A DNA stretch of 64,000 nt. Source: Saksenaea vasiformis B4078. Lineage: Eukaryota; Mucoromycota; Mucoromycetes; Mucorales; Saksenaeaceae. The position numbers and the translations under genes are program-made. Location: assembly GCA_000697055.1 (NCBI GenBank), contig JNDT01002364.1, positions 62,001-126,000 of the forward strand, given 5' to 3'. Shown in pieces: positions 25,580 through 35,603 of this stretch. Position 1 is the first letter of the stretch. Each line of letters begins with the position of its first letter. The notes under the pieces were generated by a model. The model did not search any database. It saw only the letters and a program-made list of their open reading frames with translations, and was not told the origin of the DNA.

Positions 25580-25581
25580 TA

Positions 25582-26440
25582 TTACTAATCACGACATACA
25601 GTTTGATACAACAGGAACGGCTTGAGCAAACATTACAAACGCTACACGATCCACAACAGTCCCATAACCAAAACATGAAACGATACCGATACAACCCACT
25701 TCCTGCAGACAAGGCCCTATCGTAGATCTTAAAACCATTAATAATCAAGATAAATAAAAAGTTCATTTGACGCTTTTTGCCAAAGATAGCCCCTTCAGCT
25801 CCCTTTTGCTCTCCTCTCTCCATAATCAATGCTGTTATAAACTTGATTACAAAAGGTAGACAATCGAGAAGTATCGTGAGAGTCATGTCAATATTTATAA
25901 CTTCGGATAAACGTCTTCCCTTTCTGACTATATTATGGACTCCGATTGATAGTGGTAATTCATTAACCCTGCTCTTATAGCATGTAATTGAGAAAGTATA
26001 TAAGTAGAGAGTTACCTCTCATTACCATTGTTAGTTTACCACAAATGCGTTGTAGTACACACAATCCAAATAGACTTGATCGTGTTGACAGTGCTTCCGA
26101 ATTAGTTACTATCTCCATCATTTCCACTTCGAGCTGTATATGCGATTGCTGTCGTCGTCCTCGTCATGATCAAACGGGAGCAGTACATTGTCCATGGCGT
26201 TATCCACACCAGCATGATCGCTCAAGTGCAGCTGTGGAGTGAAAGAGTTATGCATATTTGCGGAACCAGCATTTCGGTTGCGCAACTCGTTTGTGCTTTC
26301 AATGCTCGGTATAAAGTCCAACAACGGCAAGCATATCTTGACACCTGTCATTGTATCGCGCCTTGTCTATCTTCTATATTGCTTCGACGAATCATAAGCG
26401 CTAGCTTGATTTTCTTCTCGCGCTAGTGGTAAAGTAGAGA
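25582..26440. other. Intergenic, no recognisable gene
   Basis: I see short open frames only. An alanine/leucine-poor frame at 25777-25980 and frames near 26118-26426 match no family I know. The stretch separates the MITE from the 22-bp array. Confidence 0.5.
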
Positions 26441-26640
26441 GACGCCAAAGCGATATGCAAGTCACGCCAAAGTGGAAGTGATGGGACACCATGCAAAAAG
26501 TACGGCAGCGCCAAGCTGAAAATGACAGGGCGCCATGTATTAAACAACTTCGGCCAAGCTGATATTCGAACAGCGCCAACCTGAAATTCCTCAGCGCCAA
26601 ATGGAAATTCGCGTTACACCAACGTGAAAAAAGCGCCAGC
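26441..26640. repeat. 22-bp periodic minisatellite-like array (CGCCAA units)
   Basis: Ten units start with CGCC/CACC/GGCC-A at 26443, 26465, 26487, 26509, 26531, 26552, 26574, 26595, 26617 and 26634, so the spacing is 21-22 bp except for the last. The unit consensus is roughly CGCCAA..TGAAA.T....AG. Units differ at many positions but the start motif is kept. No open frame explains it. Confidence 0.8.
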
Positions 26641-27611
26641 CATTAGGAAAAACCCTATATGAAGGAATGCTAGATCCTTGGCTTTTTTACAAGAACAAAT
26701 ACGCGACGTCGAAAATCATAAACTTTACAGTCCGCAATTTCTCAACAGAACAGGGGACTCCTTTATTTTTTGGACGGCCTTGTAGAATTCCACGGGTCCG
26801 TTTCCAAAATAGATCTCTTCCTTAACCAGGAAAATGTCTCTAATAGTATTACTGCAAATACAAGCCATTGTCTTTGCATTCGTGTGACTAGACGGGGTTA
26901 ACCTGTCCTTGAATGTTCTCTTAACCTGGCTCATCCATCTGTGCTTCGGTCACTACTCCTCTCAAGGAATGGACTGTAAAATAGGCAGTGGTAAGCCTTA
27001 CACAGATGATGAAGCGGAAGTAATGGATTTGATTAGGGTTATCTTAAGGATCGTTACGGGAACCATAAACGAAAGGAATCTAGACCGACGAACAGAAAAA
27101 CCCCATTTGTTGTATACTAGATCTCATCATTAAGTACCGTTATTAATCTGGTGTTCATTTATATAGTAAACGTTTTTATTTCAGATGGTATACTAGCAGT
27201 TTGTATGGCAGGCGATGCTACAAATGGAGAAGAACATTGTAATATAAAGTTCTTGCTTGTTTTTTTTTCAGCATTAGCAACAGGCTTTTCATAACTCTAT
27301 TTTACAAATCTCTAATTGCCCCACCCCCTTTCTTTTTTTGGCTTAAATCACTTCCGCGTACCGCGGTTCCATGGGAACGATGAAGAACAACTGGAAATAT
27401 GTTTTAGAAGACCGTTTCTGGTGCCAACCATCTGGTTCCGACAAGATCAACTACATCTTTCCTAAAAGTTCTTTTTGGGGATGGGTTGGACCCAACGTTG
27501 TACTTACTCGGTATAGAAACTCCGGGCACAGCAAAAAAAGGACTTGTACATTTTTAGCGCAACATTTCCGTTCTTCTTCTTTTTTCCTTTCTCCCTCCCT
27601 CCTCCATTGTC
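26641..27611. other. Intergenic with small unidentified frames; promoter side of the Zn2Cys6 gene
   Basis: Plus-strand frames at 26909-27133 ('KPYTDDEAEVMDLIRVILRI') and 27371-27480 ('WKYVLEDRFWCQPSGSDKIN') might be exon relics of accessory proteins, but I cannot assign them. Pyrimidine-rich sequence at 27570-27605 lies immediately upstream of the next start codon. Confidence 0.4.
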
Positions 27612-29768
27612 ATGGAGCGATCGCAAGATGATTCGAGGAAGAAACGTTTTCGAGTTGGAAGAGCATGTTTTTACTGTCGTACTAAGAAAATTAAGGTAAT
27701 TCTTTGCCTACAAAATAGTCAAAAAATGATGGTTTGCTGATCTAGGCACTGATACGTTCTCTCTCTGCAGTGTGATGGCCTTGTTCCGTGTATGCAGGTA
27801 CAGCTTAAATTTTATTTTTCTTTTCCACCAGTCTCAATTCCTTATTTTTTTTCTTTTTCTTATTTTATTAGTGCAAAGGTAATTGATCAGCTAAACCATA
27901 AAGAGTTCGTACTTATGCTTCAACGTAAAACCTTCTGTTTAGCACGTGAACGAATATGTACATTTTATCAGGATGGTTCGCTAGACCCTGAACAAGAAGA
28001 CCAACAACCGTCTTCCAATGAGGGCGACGAGATAGACTATACGACGCAACTTTTTGCCAAGGACACTTCACGACGGCGAGGTCTGTCAGTGGAATCACGG
28101 ACAAGCTTTACACTGGCATCACTGGGCGAAGATTTACGAAAACTTTCTTTTAACGACCATCGATCGAATGACAAAATATTGTTTGATGCAGAGCCATTCG
28201 GTAATTTTATCAAGTGGACAGCCGAGCCAGGTCCACCCAACAAATACACCGGCTCGATCGAGATGCCGTCCCGTGAAATACAACTGCACCTTATCGACTG
28301 CTTTTTTCAGAACTTTTATGAACTCTTGCCGATTATCCCAAAGCCGTACTTCTATCGCCAATTGCAAAGCCGAGGGCCTCTGATCCCCCCTTTGCTTCTG
28401 AACGCCATTTATGCACAAACAAGCCGATTTGCCACCATGCAAGGAATACCAAGAGCAAGCGTTTTCTTTCATCGCGCCAAGCGGCTGTTGGACGATTTCA
28501 TGGATGTGCCTCGAATAAGTACAGTTGTTGCTCTGTGTATCTTGAGTCTCTACGAGGCTGAACCCTTGAACCAACGGTCGGGTAGTCAGCATTGCCGCGC
28601 TTGGATGTATTCCGGTATGGCTTACAGAATGTGTATTGAGCTAGGCTGCCACAACGAAGGCAATATGAGCAGAGAGCTGCAGCCGGAGGACATTGAAGTT
28701 CGTAGACGCGTTTTCTGGTGTTGTTTTTGCCTTGACAAGTTTCAAAGCATGGGATGGGAACGACCGTGCATGATTCCTAGTAGCATTGCCCGTGTTGACT
28801 ATCCAAGAGCACTCAGCGATGAAGACAGCGAAGAGGAAAAGCTGATCACTCGATCCATCCAGAACAGTGTCAAATTCATCCGTCTTCTTGAAGAACTGTT
28901 GGTGAGAGCCACCACCGGTTCCTCTCAGCCAGATCACGAAAACCTGGAAACTATGCACAAGAAGTTCAACACATGGCTACAATCCTTACCCTTGCAATTG
29001 CAATGGACACCCCTGTCCGATGCTTCTGTTGAAGACGTGATGAGTCTACCTATTCCACGACCCGCCCTAGCACACCTTCATTTGTATTATAACATATGCA
29101 TCCTTGAAATTCTGTCGCGAAAACCGATCGACGCACATGTTCGGCTTCAGCAACGGATTTCAGCAACATGCGCCACACACCTCGTGAATGGCATGATTGC
29201 TCGCCCGGCATCCATTGTCAAATTTGATTTTTTAGCTCATGCTTTGATTATAGCGATCAAAGTTCATGCTGCCTACTTGTACAATGCAGATCTGTCTCTT
29301 GCTCGCCATGCATGGGATATGTACGACCGTACTGTAGCTTGTTTGAAAACGCTACAGGAGTATGCCATCATACCCAACTGTTCAAGATTTCTGCAGCAGC
29401 TCGAAAGTATCGATGGACGGCATTTAGCACAGACGCTCATACAAGCATCCACTCCAAGAGTACCCCAACAACAACATCCCATGCTACCCAGCGGTGCAGA
29501 CGGCGGCCAAGTCCCGGTCCAAAGCTGGGGACCAACGTCTACTTACCCTACTGGTGATAGCGCGTCGGCTCAATCATCACATCGCGCCTCACCCTTAGCG
29601 ACGCACTGGTTTATGCAGCATCGCGATTGGGGTCCGTCAACAACAAGTGACACATCTTCATCTGCGCCAGCATTTCATCTCTCCCAAGATTGTTTTGGAT
29701 TCCATCCTGCACCCTCCTCTTCATCCACACAGCACACTGTAGAAAAACCGCATCCGTACACACAGTAA
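27612..29768 (+). CDS. Zn2Cys6 fungal transcription factor
   Basis: A DNA-binding regulator with an N-terminal zinc binuclear cluster and a Fungal_trans middle-homology domain; target genes unknown. Exons 27612-27695, 27771-27797, 27872-27878 and 27943-29768 give 647 aa. Joined, the cysteines fall at residues 19, 22, 29, 35, 38 and 45 (C-x2-C-x6-C-x5-C-x2-C-x6-C), the exact class spacing, which supports the unusual 7-nt exon. The regulatory domain shows 'LIDCFFQNFYELLPIIPKPY', 'RRAWM'-type 'CRAWMYSGMAYRMCIELG' and 'RRRVFWCCFCLDKFQSMGWE' (about residues 170-400). The C-terminal ~130 residues are Ser/Gln/Pro-rich, a probable activation region. Translation starts at the first ATG of the basic segment preceding the cluster. 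Confidence 0.92.
27872..27878 (+). other. Seven-nucleotide coding micro-exon
   Basis: The 7-nt TGCAAAG lies between an acceptor '...tttattag' and a donor 'gtaatt'. It supplies the fifth cluster cysteine and a lysine. Leaving it out would break both the reading phase and the C-x2-C spacing. Flanking introns are 74 and 64 nt. Confidence 0.8.
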
Positions 29769-30392
29769 AAAAAGAAAAGAAAAAGTTCCATTTTAACGCG
29801 ATGTCTATCTCTTGTTGTCATTACACATAAGCCTGAAAATAGTTTCAGAAAACATGCTCACATAACTCTTATCGACGCAATCAAAAGATACCTATGATTT
29901 GTGCAATCTATTCCAATTCGGAGCATTATCTATCGCAGTGATTGCTTCATACACTGGCGTAACTAGATAATAAAAAGATATACTATCTATATGCCAAAAC
30001 GGATCGCGAGACTAGCCGCGAACCGCTCCTGGAACATTGTCAAGTGATTTTTAACAACCTTTGTTTCAGGGCACAGGCAGGATATGCACAACGTGACGAA
30101 GTACTACGACATGCAATGCTCAAGGGTACATGCATTTTCAATCGTTGACCGGTAGATTCACAAAGAACATAGTCAGCCAATCGTTATCAACAGAAGAAGT
30201 AAAATGGTTTTTGAAAATCGACACAAGAACTATATATAAATGTTTGAAAGGAAATATGTAATTGAAAAAAAAAGAGAAGAAGGAAGACCCGACGTGTGGC
30301 TATGATCATATGCAAATAGCGTTGTTTGGGGGGAGATGGGATTGGGTAAGTGAAAAAGATAAAAAAAAAAATTGGGTGGGATATTATTATTA
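29769..30392. terminator. Convergent 3' flanks
   Basis: An AT-rich 624-bp region between two convergent genes. No gene is recognisable. Purine-rich runs (30260-30290) and a 'ttattattattat' run (about 30381-30394) abut the stop of the minus-strand gene. Confidence 0.5.
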
Positions 30393-31707
30393 TTAGACTT
30401 CTGTGTGGTAAGCACGAAGTCTCGATCGTGGCATGGGTGGCCATCCTGTATGATGTGGGAAACGATCTACACGATACTCGGCTGAAGGGCGATAGGAAGC
30501 GGAATGACGCTGCCTGACTTGTTTCCGCCGTCCATCGATAATACCTGTCGACCATGGTCGTCGTATATCATGAGCGTTCCGCAAGGTCGCTATTGCTTCC
30601 TCGTCATAATCTTCATAATAATGGTACCTAGGATATCTGTAATATCTTTCCCATGGATTTTCTAATTCTAATTCCTCGTCCTCTTCATCCTCTTCATCTA
30701 CCTCTTCCATTTCATCGTCCTCCTCATCCGATTCTTGTTCATAAGTATATTCCTCTGGCGGTAGTTCCGAAAAACGAACCCGTCGCCCTGATTTCTGGTC
30801 AGTGGCGGAAGGATATTGTGGCTGTTTTCTTTGGATTCGTCGTGAAGCCTCAGTCGGAACAGGTTTTCGTCTCGTTCCCTCTGCAGGCGAAGCTGGACCA
30901 ATAGTTGGTGTAGCTGAGGGCCGCGAAACAGGCGGCCGTGCAGTGTGTACCCTGGGTTGTGATGCTGTCGCTGCGGCTGCTGACGCTAGATAGGGTCTCA
31001 ATGTTGGTAGGACGTTACCGTAGGCAGGATGACAAGCCGTTGGCATCCATGAGGTCGCTGAAGGGGGTAACTGCGGAGGTCCCGTCAGTGGGGGCGGCGA
31101 CTGAGATTGAACAGGAATTGTGGATAGCAACGCCCTTAATGGTCCGTGCGTCATCAGCAGCGGATACATTGACGGTTTGGAGAACTCTGCTGGAAAAGAC
31201 TGCAGGTTCTTTATACGTTCATCGAGGACCACCAGCGGTTGGCTGCGATCCCGACGTTCATCCTTAATCTGCGGTTGCTTGCCTTCGATCCAATGGCCGG
31301 TGACTACAAAGGAAAAGTGCCAACTTATTAAAAAAGAATGAACGGTAGTTTAGTCTGCCATTACCCAGCACGACGGGTGCTAGTCCGCCAGCTGTCGTTT
31401 CTCTCTTTATTATCACAAGAGGGGCAGGGTTATCTTTGGTGCAAGGTACATGGAGGAGTACTGGAATGTGAGGTCCATACTCCGCCGTGCTATTGAATTG
31501 CTTCTCTTGATCCAGTTTGAAGAAAAAAGATGGCGACAATGCAACAGGAATGAAGAGAGAGTCAGGATGCAACTGCCCCAAAAGAGAAAGAAAAAGAAAA
31601 AAGAAAAACAGCGATGCTGCTGTTTTTGGCAATACCGAGTTACAGCGCAAACAGAAGGGTGATCTTTTCTTTTTTGGAGAGATGGTGACGCCAAGGTCGC
31701 TCTGCAT
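30393..31707 (-). CDS. Unknown protein with acidic, disordered C-terminal half
   Basis: I do not recognise this family. Three phase-compatible exons, 31707-31636, 31572-31365 and 31303-30393, give 396 aa. The N-terminal ~150 residues look folded: 'CLRCNSLHPDSLFIPVALS', 'YGPHIPVLLHVPCTKDNPAP' and 'LVVLDERIKNLQSFPAEFSK'. A Pro/Ser/Ala-rich linker follows, then 'GRRVRFSELPPEEYTYEQES', a run of about 30 Asp/Glu (near residue 290), and a basic Tyr/Arg-rich tail. 'RRVRFSE' resembles an RVxF-type PP1-docking motif (RVRF), so a phosphatase-regulator role is possible but speculative. The start exon is uncertain; an acceptor-like 'ccatag' just upstream could mean further 5' exons. Confidence 0.6.
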
Positions 31708-32443
31708 TTCCTATGGAGTTGCTGCTTCTAACTATCTTATCCTGTATCGATGTTGGCATACATCTGTGACATCCACCATTATGCTGCATGACTTGGATAA
31801 AGATAAACAAAAAAAGTGCGGATGCTGCGATATCTTGTGCTGTCATGAGACACTAAACATTTTTTTCTTTTCTCTGCCAGACGAAAGCCATGTTCTCGCA
31901 TTGTCTAAAACCGGATTTGAAAATAAACCGGTTCTTTGTCGAGATATTGATAGATAGATGATGAAAAGCTATCAGATCAGCTAAAATGTATCCTTTACCA
32001 TCGAACGTTATCCTTTACGCTGCTCAAGGGTTCCAATTTGTGCGAAGGTTGGACATGCGTTGTTACTTTATCGATTTTTCGTCAGAGTATCAAGTTAACT
32101 TACATAAACTACGGCCCTCTAATGAACACTGAATGGAATAACCATTCTTTTAAATGAACGTAAGAAGAACATGCTTCAAAGTGCAGAGTTCATTTGAAAA
32201 GTGACGCCAAATCATAGGAAAAATCACAGTTTCTCACTCCTCCTCCGGGTCCTTCCGCACAGCCATACCGATGATGACAATTCACTCGTTTTCATACATT
32301 TCCTCGTATACATTGTCAAAGATATATATATCTTTCGGGGCCGAGCCATTTTTAGTTAGCTTGCATTGCAACAAGAGAAAAGTTTAAGGAAGACAAAAGA
32401 GAAAGATGAAATTGTAGGTGTGTACATATATATAAAAGTCAAT
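31708..32443. other. Intergenic between two minus-strand genes
   Basis: No gene is recognisable. AT-rich 3' sequence of the E1-alpha gene lies on the right; the putative promoter of the acidic protein gene lies on the left. 'atatatatat' occurs near 32322-32332. Confidence 0.5.
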
Positions 32444-33875
32444 TTAGAAGTACTTGTTCTCGCTGGGTTCACGACCGCGGACAACTGGGGGTTCGCTGCC
32501 CTTGACATAGATGTCAGTGAAGAACTCGCTGAGCTCAGGTTCAGGAGATGCTTCGGCTTCCTTCAAAGCCTCGTCGACCTGCTTACGGCACTCCTTATCG
32601 ATGGCCTTCAATTCAGCCTCGGTAGCAAGACCATTGTTGATCAAGATCTGCTTCATGCCGGTGATGGGATCGGATGTCGAGCGCATGTGCTGAATCTCCT
32701 CACGTGTACGGTAGGTGGTACCGGGGTCGGACATGGAGTGACCACCATAACGGTAGGTAGCCAATTCCATCACAAGAGGACCCTTACCAGAGGTAGTCCA
32801 TTCCTTGGCCCACTGACAGGCTCTGTAGACAGCAATGGCGTCCATACCGTTGACATAGATACCGGGGATGTAGTCACCACGGGTGTAGTACTTGGTGGAA
32901 GCCGACGATCGGTTAGCAGCAGTACCCATACCATACTTGTTGTTTTCGCAGACGAAAACGCAAGGGAGGTCCCACAACTTGGCCATGTTGAAAGCTTCAA
33001 AGACCTGACCCTGGTTGGAAGCACCATCACCATACAAAGCGAAGGTAACAGAGGGGTTTCCAAGATACTTCTGAGCAAAGGCAACACCAGCACCGAGAGG
33101 AACCTGAGCACCGACAATACCGTTACCACCATAGAAAGAGGGAGCGAACATGTGCATAGAACCACCCTTGCCCTTGGAGATACCATCGCGACGGCCCATC
33201 AGTTCGGCCAGGATACTCTTAACAGATCCACCGCGCATATAGGTGAAACCGTGACATCTGTAGGCAGTGATGATATGGTCACTGTGGGTGATGGCAGACT
33301 CCATACCGACGGACACGGCTTCCTAATCAGATCGCATCAGTTATCGCTGTTGTTATTTCCCGTCGACCCCCGTCACGTCGATATTTTTTGGGGCGGGAAA
33401 AAAATTATCGTAGATTCGCCCGCATTTACCCGTCCCTCACGCTCTCACTCCACACAAATTATTTATTATTTTTTTGCTTACCTGTCCATTACACAAGTGA
33501 CAGAAACCTCTGATCTTCTTGGCCTTGTAAAGACCATCGGCGGCCATTTCCATACGTCGCATCACAGTCATTTTGGTGTACATGTCCATCAACTGAGACT
33601 TGGAAATCTCGACTTCCAAGTCAGGCTTCTCGGCGTTGTACATCTCAAACGAAGACTCAGGGAGAGTGATCTTGATCATCTCGTCTGCACCGCTGCTGGG
33701 TGTGGCCATGAACGAGGGGGCCGTCGTGGACAAAGCACGCTAAAGATACCCCATCAATAAATAAAAAAATTCTACGGTCTATAAAGGTTTTTTCTCTCTT
33801 TCTTACAATGGGCTGGAATGGCTTGGGAGCTACTGCAACATTGGCAAGCAAACGAGACGCAGCCGAGCGAAGCAT
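32444..33875 (-). CDS. PDA1: Pyruvate dehydrogenase E1 component, alpha subunit
   Basis: The thiamine-diphosphate-dependent E1 alpha of the mitochondrial PDH complex, which decarboxylates pyruvate toward acetyl-CoA. Exons 33875-33807, 33739-33482 and 33322-32444 give 401 aa. Presequence '[20 protein letters not shown]'; then '[20 protein letters not shown]' and '[18 protein letters not shown]'. The ThDP/Mg motif starts '[20 protein letters not shown]' and closes with '[10 protein letters not shown]'. The phosphorylation loop is intact in '[20 protein letters not shown]', whose first serine corresponds to the regulatory site 1. An upstream in-frame ATG (33980) would add 35 residues without presequence character and was not used. 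Confidence 0.97.
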
Positions 33876-35529
33876 ACTTCGAAAAAGAAAAAGGTGGGAG
33901 AAAAAGGGAAAATTTTTTTCTCTTTTTACTTTTGCTGGTTTTGTGTGTAAAATTGCTCCGCGTGAAAATGGAATTGCCATATCAAGGTTGGGTTACAACG
34001 CCGTCACGATTGTCTGTTGTCTACGAGATATCGTGAACCTATTAAAGAAATACGGGAGCTTTATGTTAAGTGACATTTATGCAGAGGGGTAAAATGATTT
34101 GTGAATGTGTAAACATGGGTGGGTAAAGCCAGAGAACCCTAAAAAAGTAAATCGTTGGAGGAACCCAGCTTCCGAAATCTCTCTCAGATCCTTAACCGTC
34201 ACAATACACACAGCAATTCGGATCAGACCCAGCGATCATGGGCCACAGGGTACAACAAGTACGAGCTAGTTGACACCGCGAAGAAATCGGTCATCGACTG
34301 TGTATAATGCATGGAGCATACCGATTTGCCTTGTTAGAAAGAGATTTATGACTGAAACTTACAGCAAGTGGTTGCTTATGGAGCACCCTAGTATCAGGGC
34401 CCTGAATGAACCGCTTTGACTATCACGGAAGTGGCCAACCTGTTATTCGACTTGATCAAGTAAAACCATTGAATATTTTCCGAAGCTTCATACCATACGC
34501 ATCCTAAGTGGAATTATCAAAACGAGAGATTCGGAATTATCGTGCTATATAGAAGTGTTTGTAGAGCTCAAGTATATTCCAAATGCGTCTCACAGGTACA
34601 TACAATATAAGAACTTAAATGCCAACAATTACAGCTACGACAAGATGATGATTCGGCGATAATAGTTCTTGGCGACGATAGTAACCACTTTATGAACTGT
34701 GGCAGTTTTTGTAATAGTATGTGCATCATTGATGCATGTGGCGTATTTCACACTTCTCAGTTTATGTTTCCTTGAGAATATCAGATACGATAAGACCATT
34801 TGGTTTACTATGACGCAGGTTGTTAGCCACCATCTTAAATAGATACTGTAGAAAGCATCCAATGGTTTCTCAGTAACTTACACCTAATCAATCAGTTATC
34901 GAAATGTCGCATAATATTCACTTGTTTCTATGGAGTCATTGCAATCTCGATACCGTCTATGTTCCCAGAACACTGTCAGCATAACTCTACCATAAGAACA
35001 TGCAGCTTTCTGTTTCGGGTGTTCCCGCAATCTGCCCGCCTAAGCTTGTTACGCCTTACTTTATATCTCTTTGGGCTACTAAGACTGAGGTAGATGAAAC
35101 CACCAAAAAAAAAAAATTCAAGATCGATATTATTTAATCATGGTGACTAACTAACAGAAAAACGTGCTTTTGATCAAACGGCAAATATCCAAAAACAGCG
35201 AGTCATTATCTTCTGGGCCTTCATCCAAAAACGACACATCTCCAGATAGTTCTGGTTCAGTTAAAAGTGCCAACTTGAGTTTAACTTCGTTTCCCGCTGA
35301 CTGTCTTAATCATTCCCTGTCGATTACACAAATGTTAGAAAAATAGGAATCTCGAGGTGGCTCGCGGCAATAAAAGCTAGTATCTATATTCTCGTACATT
35401 TCGCTGTTTCTTCGATTCTCAATGGAACTGATCACTACCAGTAAGGAGACACAGATTAGGAACCCAATACAACAATTTTACGCACACGACAATCTTTGCG
35501 TACACAGCAAAAATGTCTAAAACCAAAAA
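33876..35529. other. Gene-poor stretch between PDA1 promoter and tRNA
   Basis: No protein gene is supported. Short frames such as 34635-34862 and 35164-35346 show no recognisable family. AT content rises from about 34.5 kb onward. Confidence 0.5.
35525..35529 (-). terminator. Pol III oligo-T terminator of tRNA-Val
   Basis: Five consecutive T on the minus strand directly after the tRNA 3' end. Confidence 0.8.
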
Positions 35530-35603
35530 TGATTCCTGCCAGATTCGAACTGGCGACCGTCTGTGTGTTAGACAGACGTGATAACCAACTACACCAAGGA
35601 ATC
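35530..35603 (-). tRNA. tRNA-Val (anticodon AAC)
   Basis: The minus strand folds as a full cloverleaf. The acceptor arms GATTCCT and AGGAATC pair perfectly and the D arm reads 'GTGTAGTTGGTTA'. The anticodon stem TCTGT/ACAGA closes the loop CTAACAC with anticodon AAC, and the T arm is 'GCCAGTTCGAATCTGGC'. There is no intron. TTTTT follows directly on the minus strand (35525-35529 AAAAA on plus), a Pol III terminator. CCA is not encoded, as expected for a nuclear eukaryotic tRNA. Confidence 0.95.

Noticed and set aside
26441..26640. 22-bp array as a CRISPR
   Set aside because: Units are directly adjacent without unique spacers, diverge strongly, and the genome is eukaryotic.
32366..33760. 464-codon plus-strand open frame opposite PDA1
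   Set aside because: It is antisense to a textbook PDH E1 alpha sequence, reads through that gene's intron and has no recognisable domain.
33876..33980. Upstream in-frame ATG for PDA1
   Set aside because: The extra 35 residues (with 'KREKNFPFFSHLF') do not look like a presequence, whereas the downstream ATG gives a typical one.
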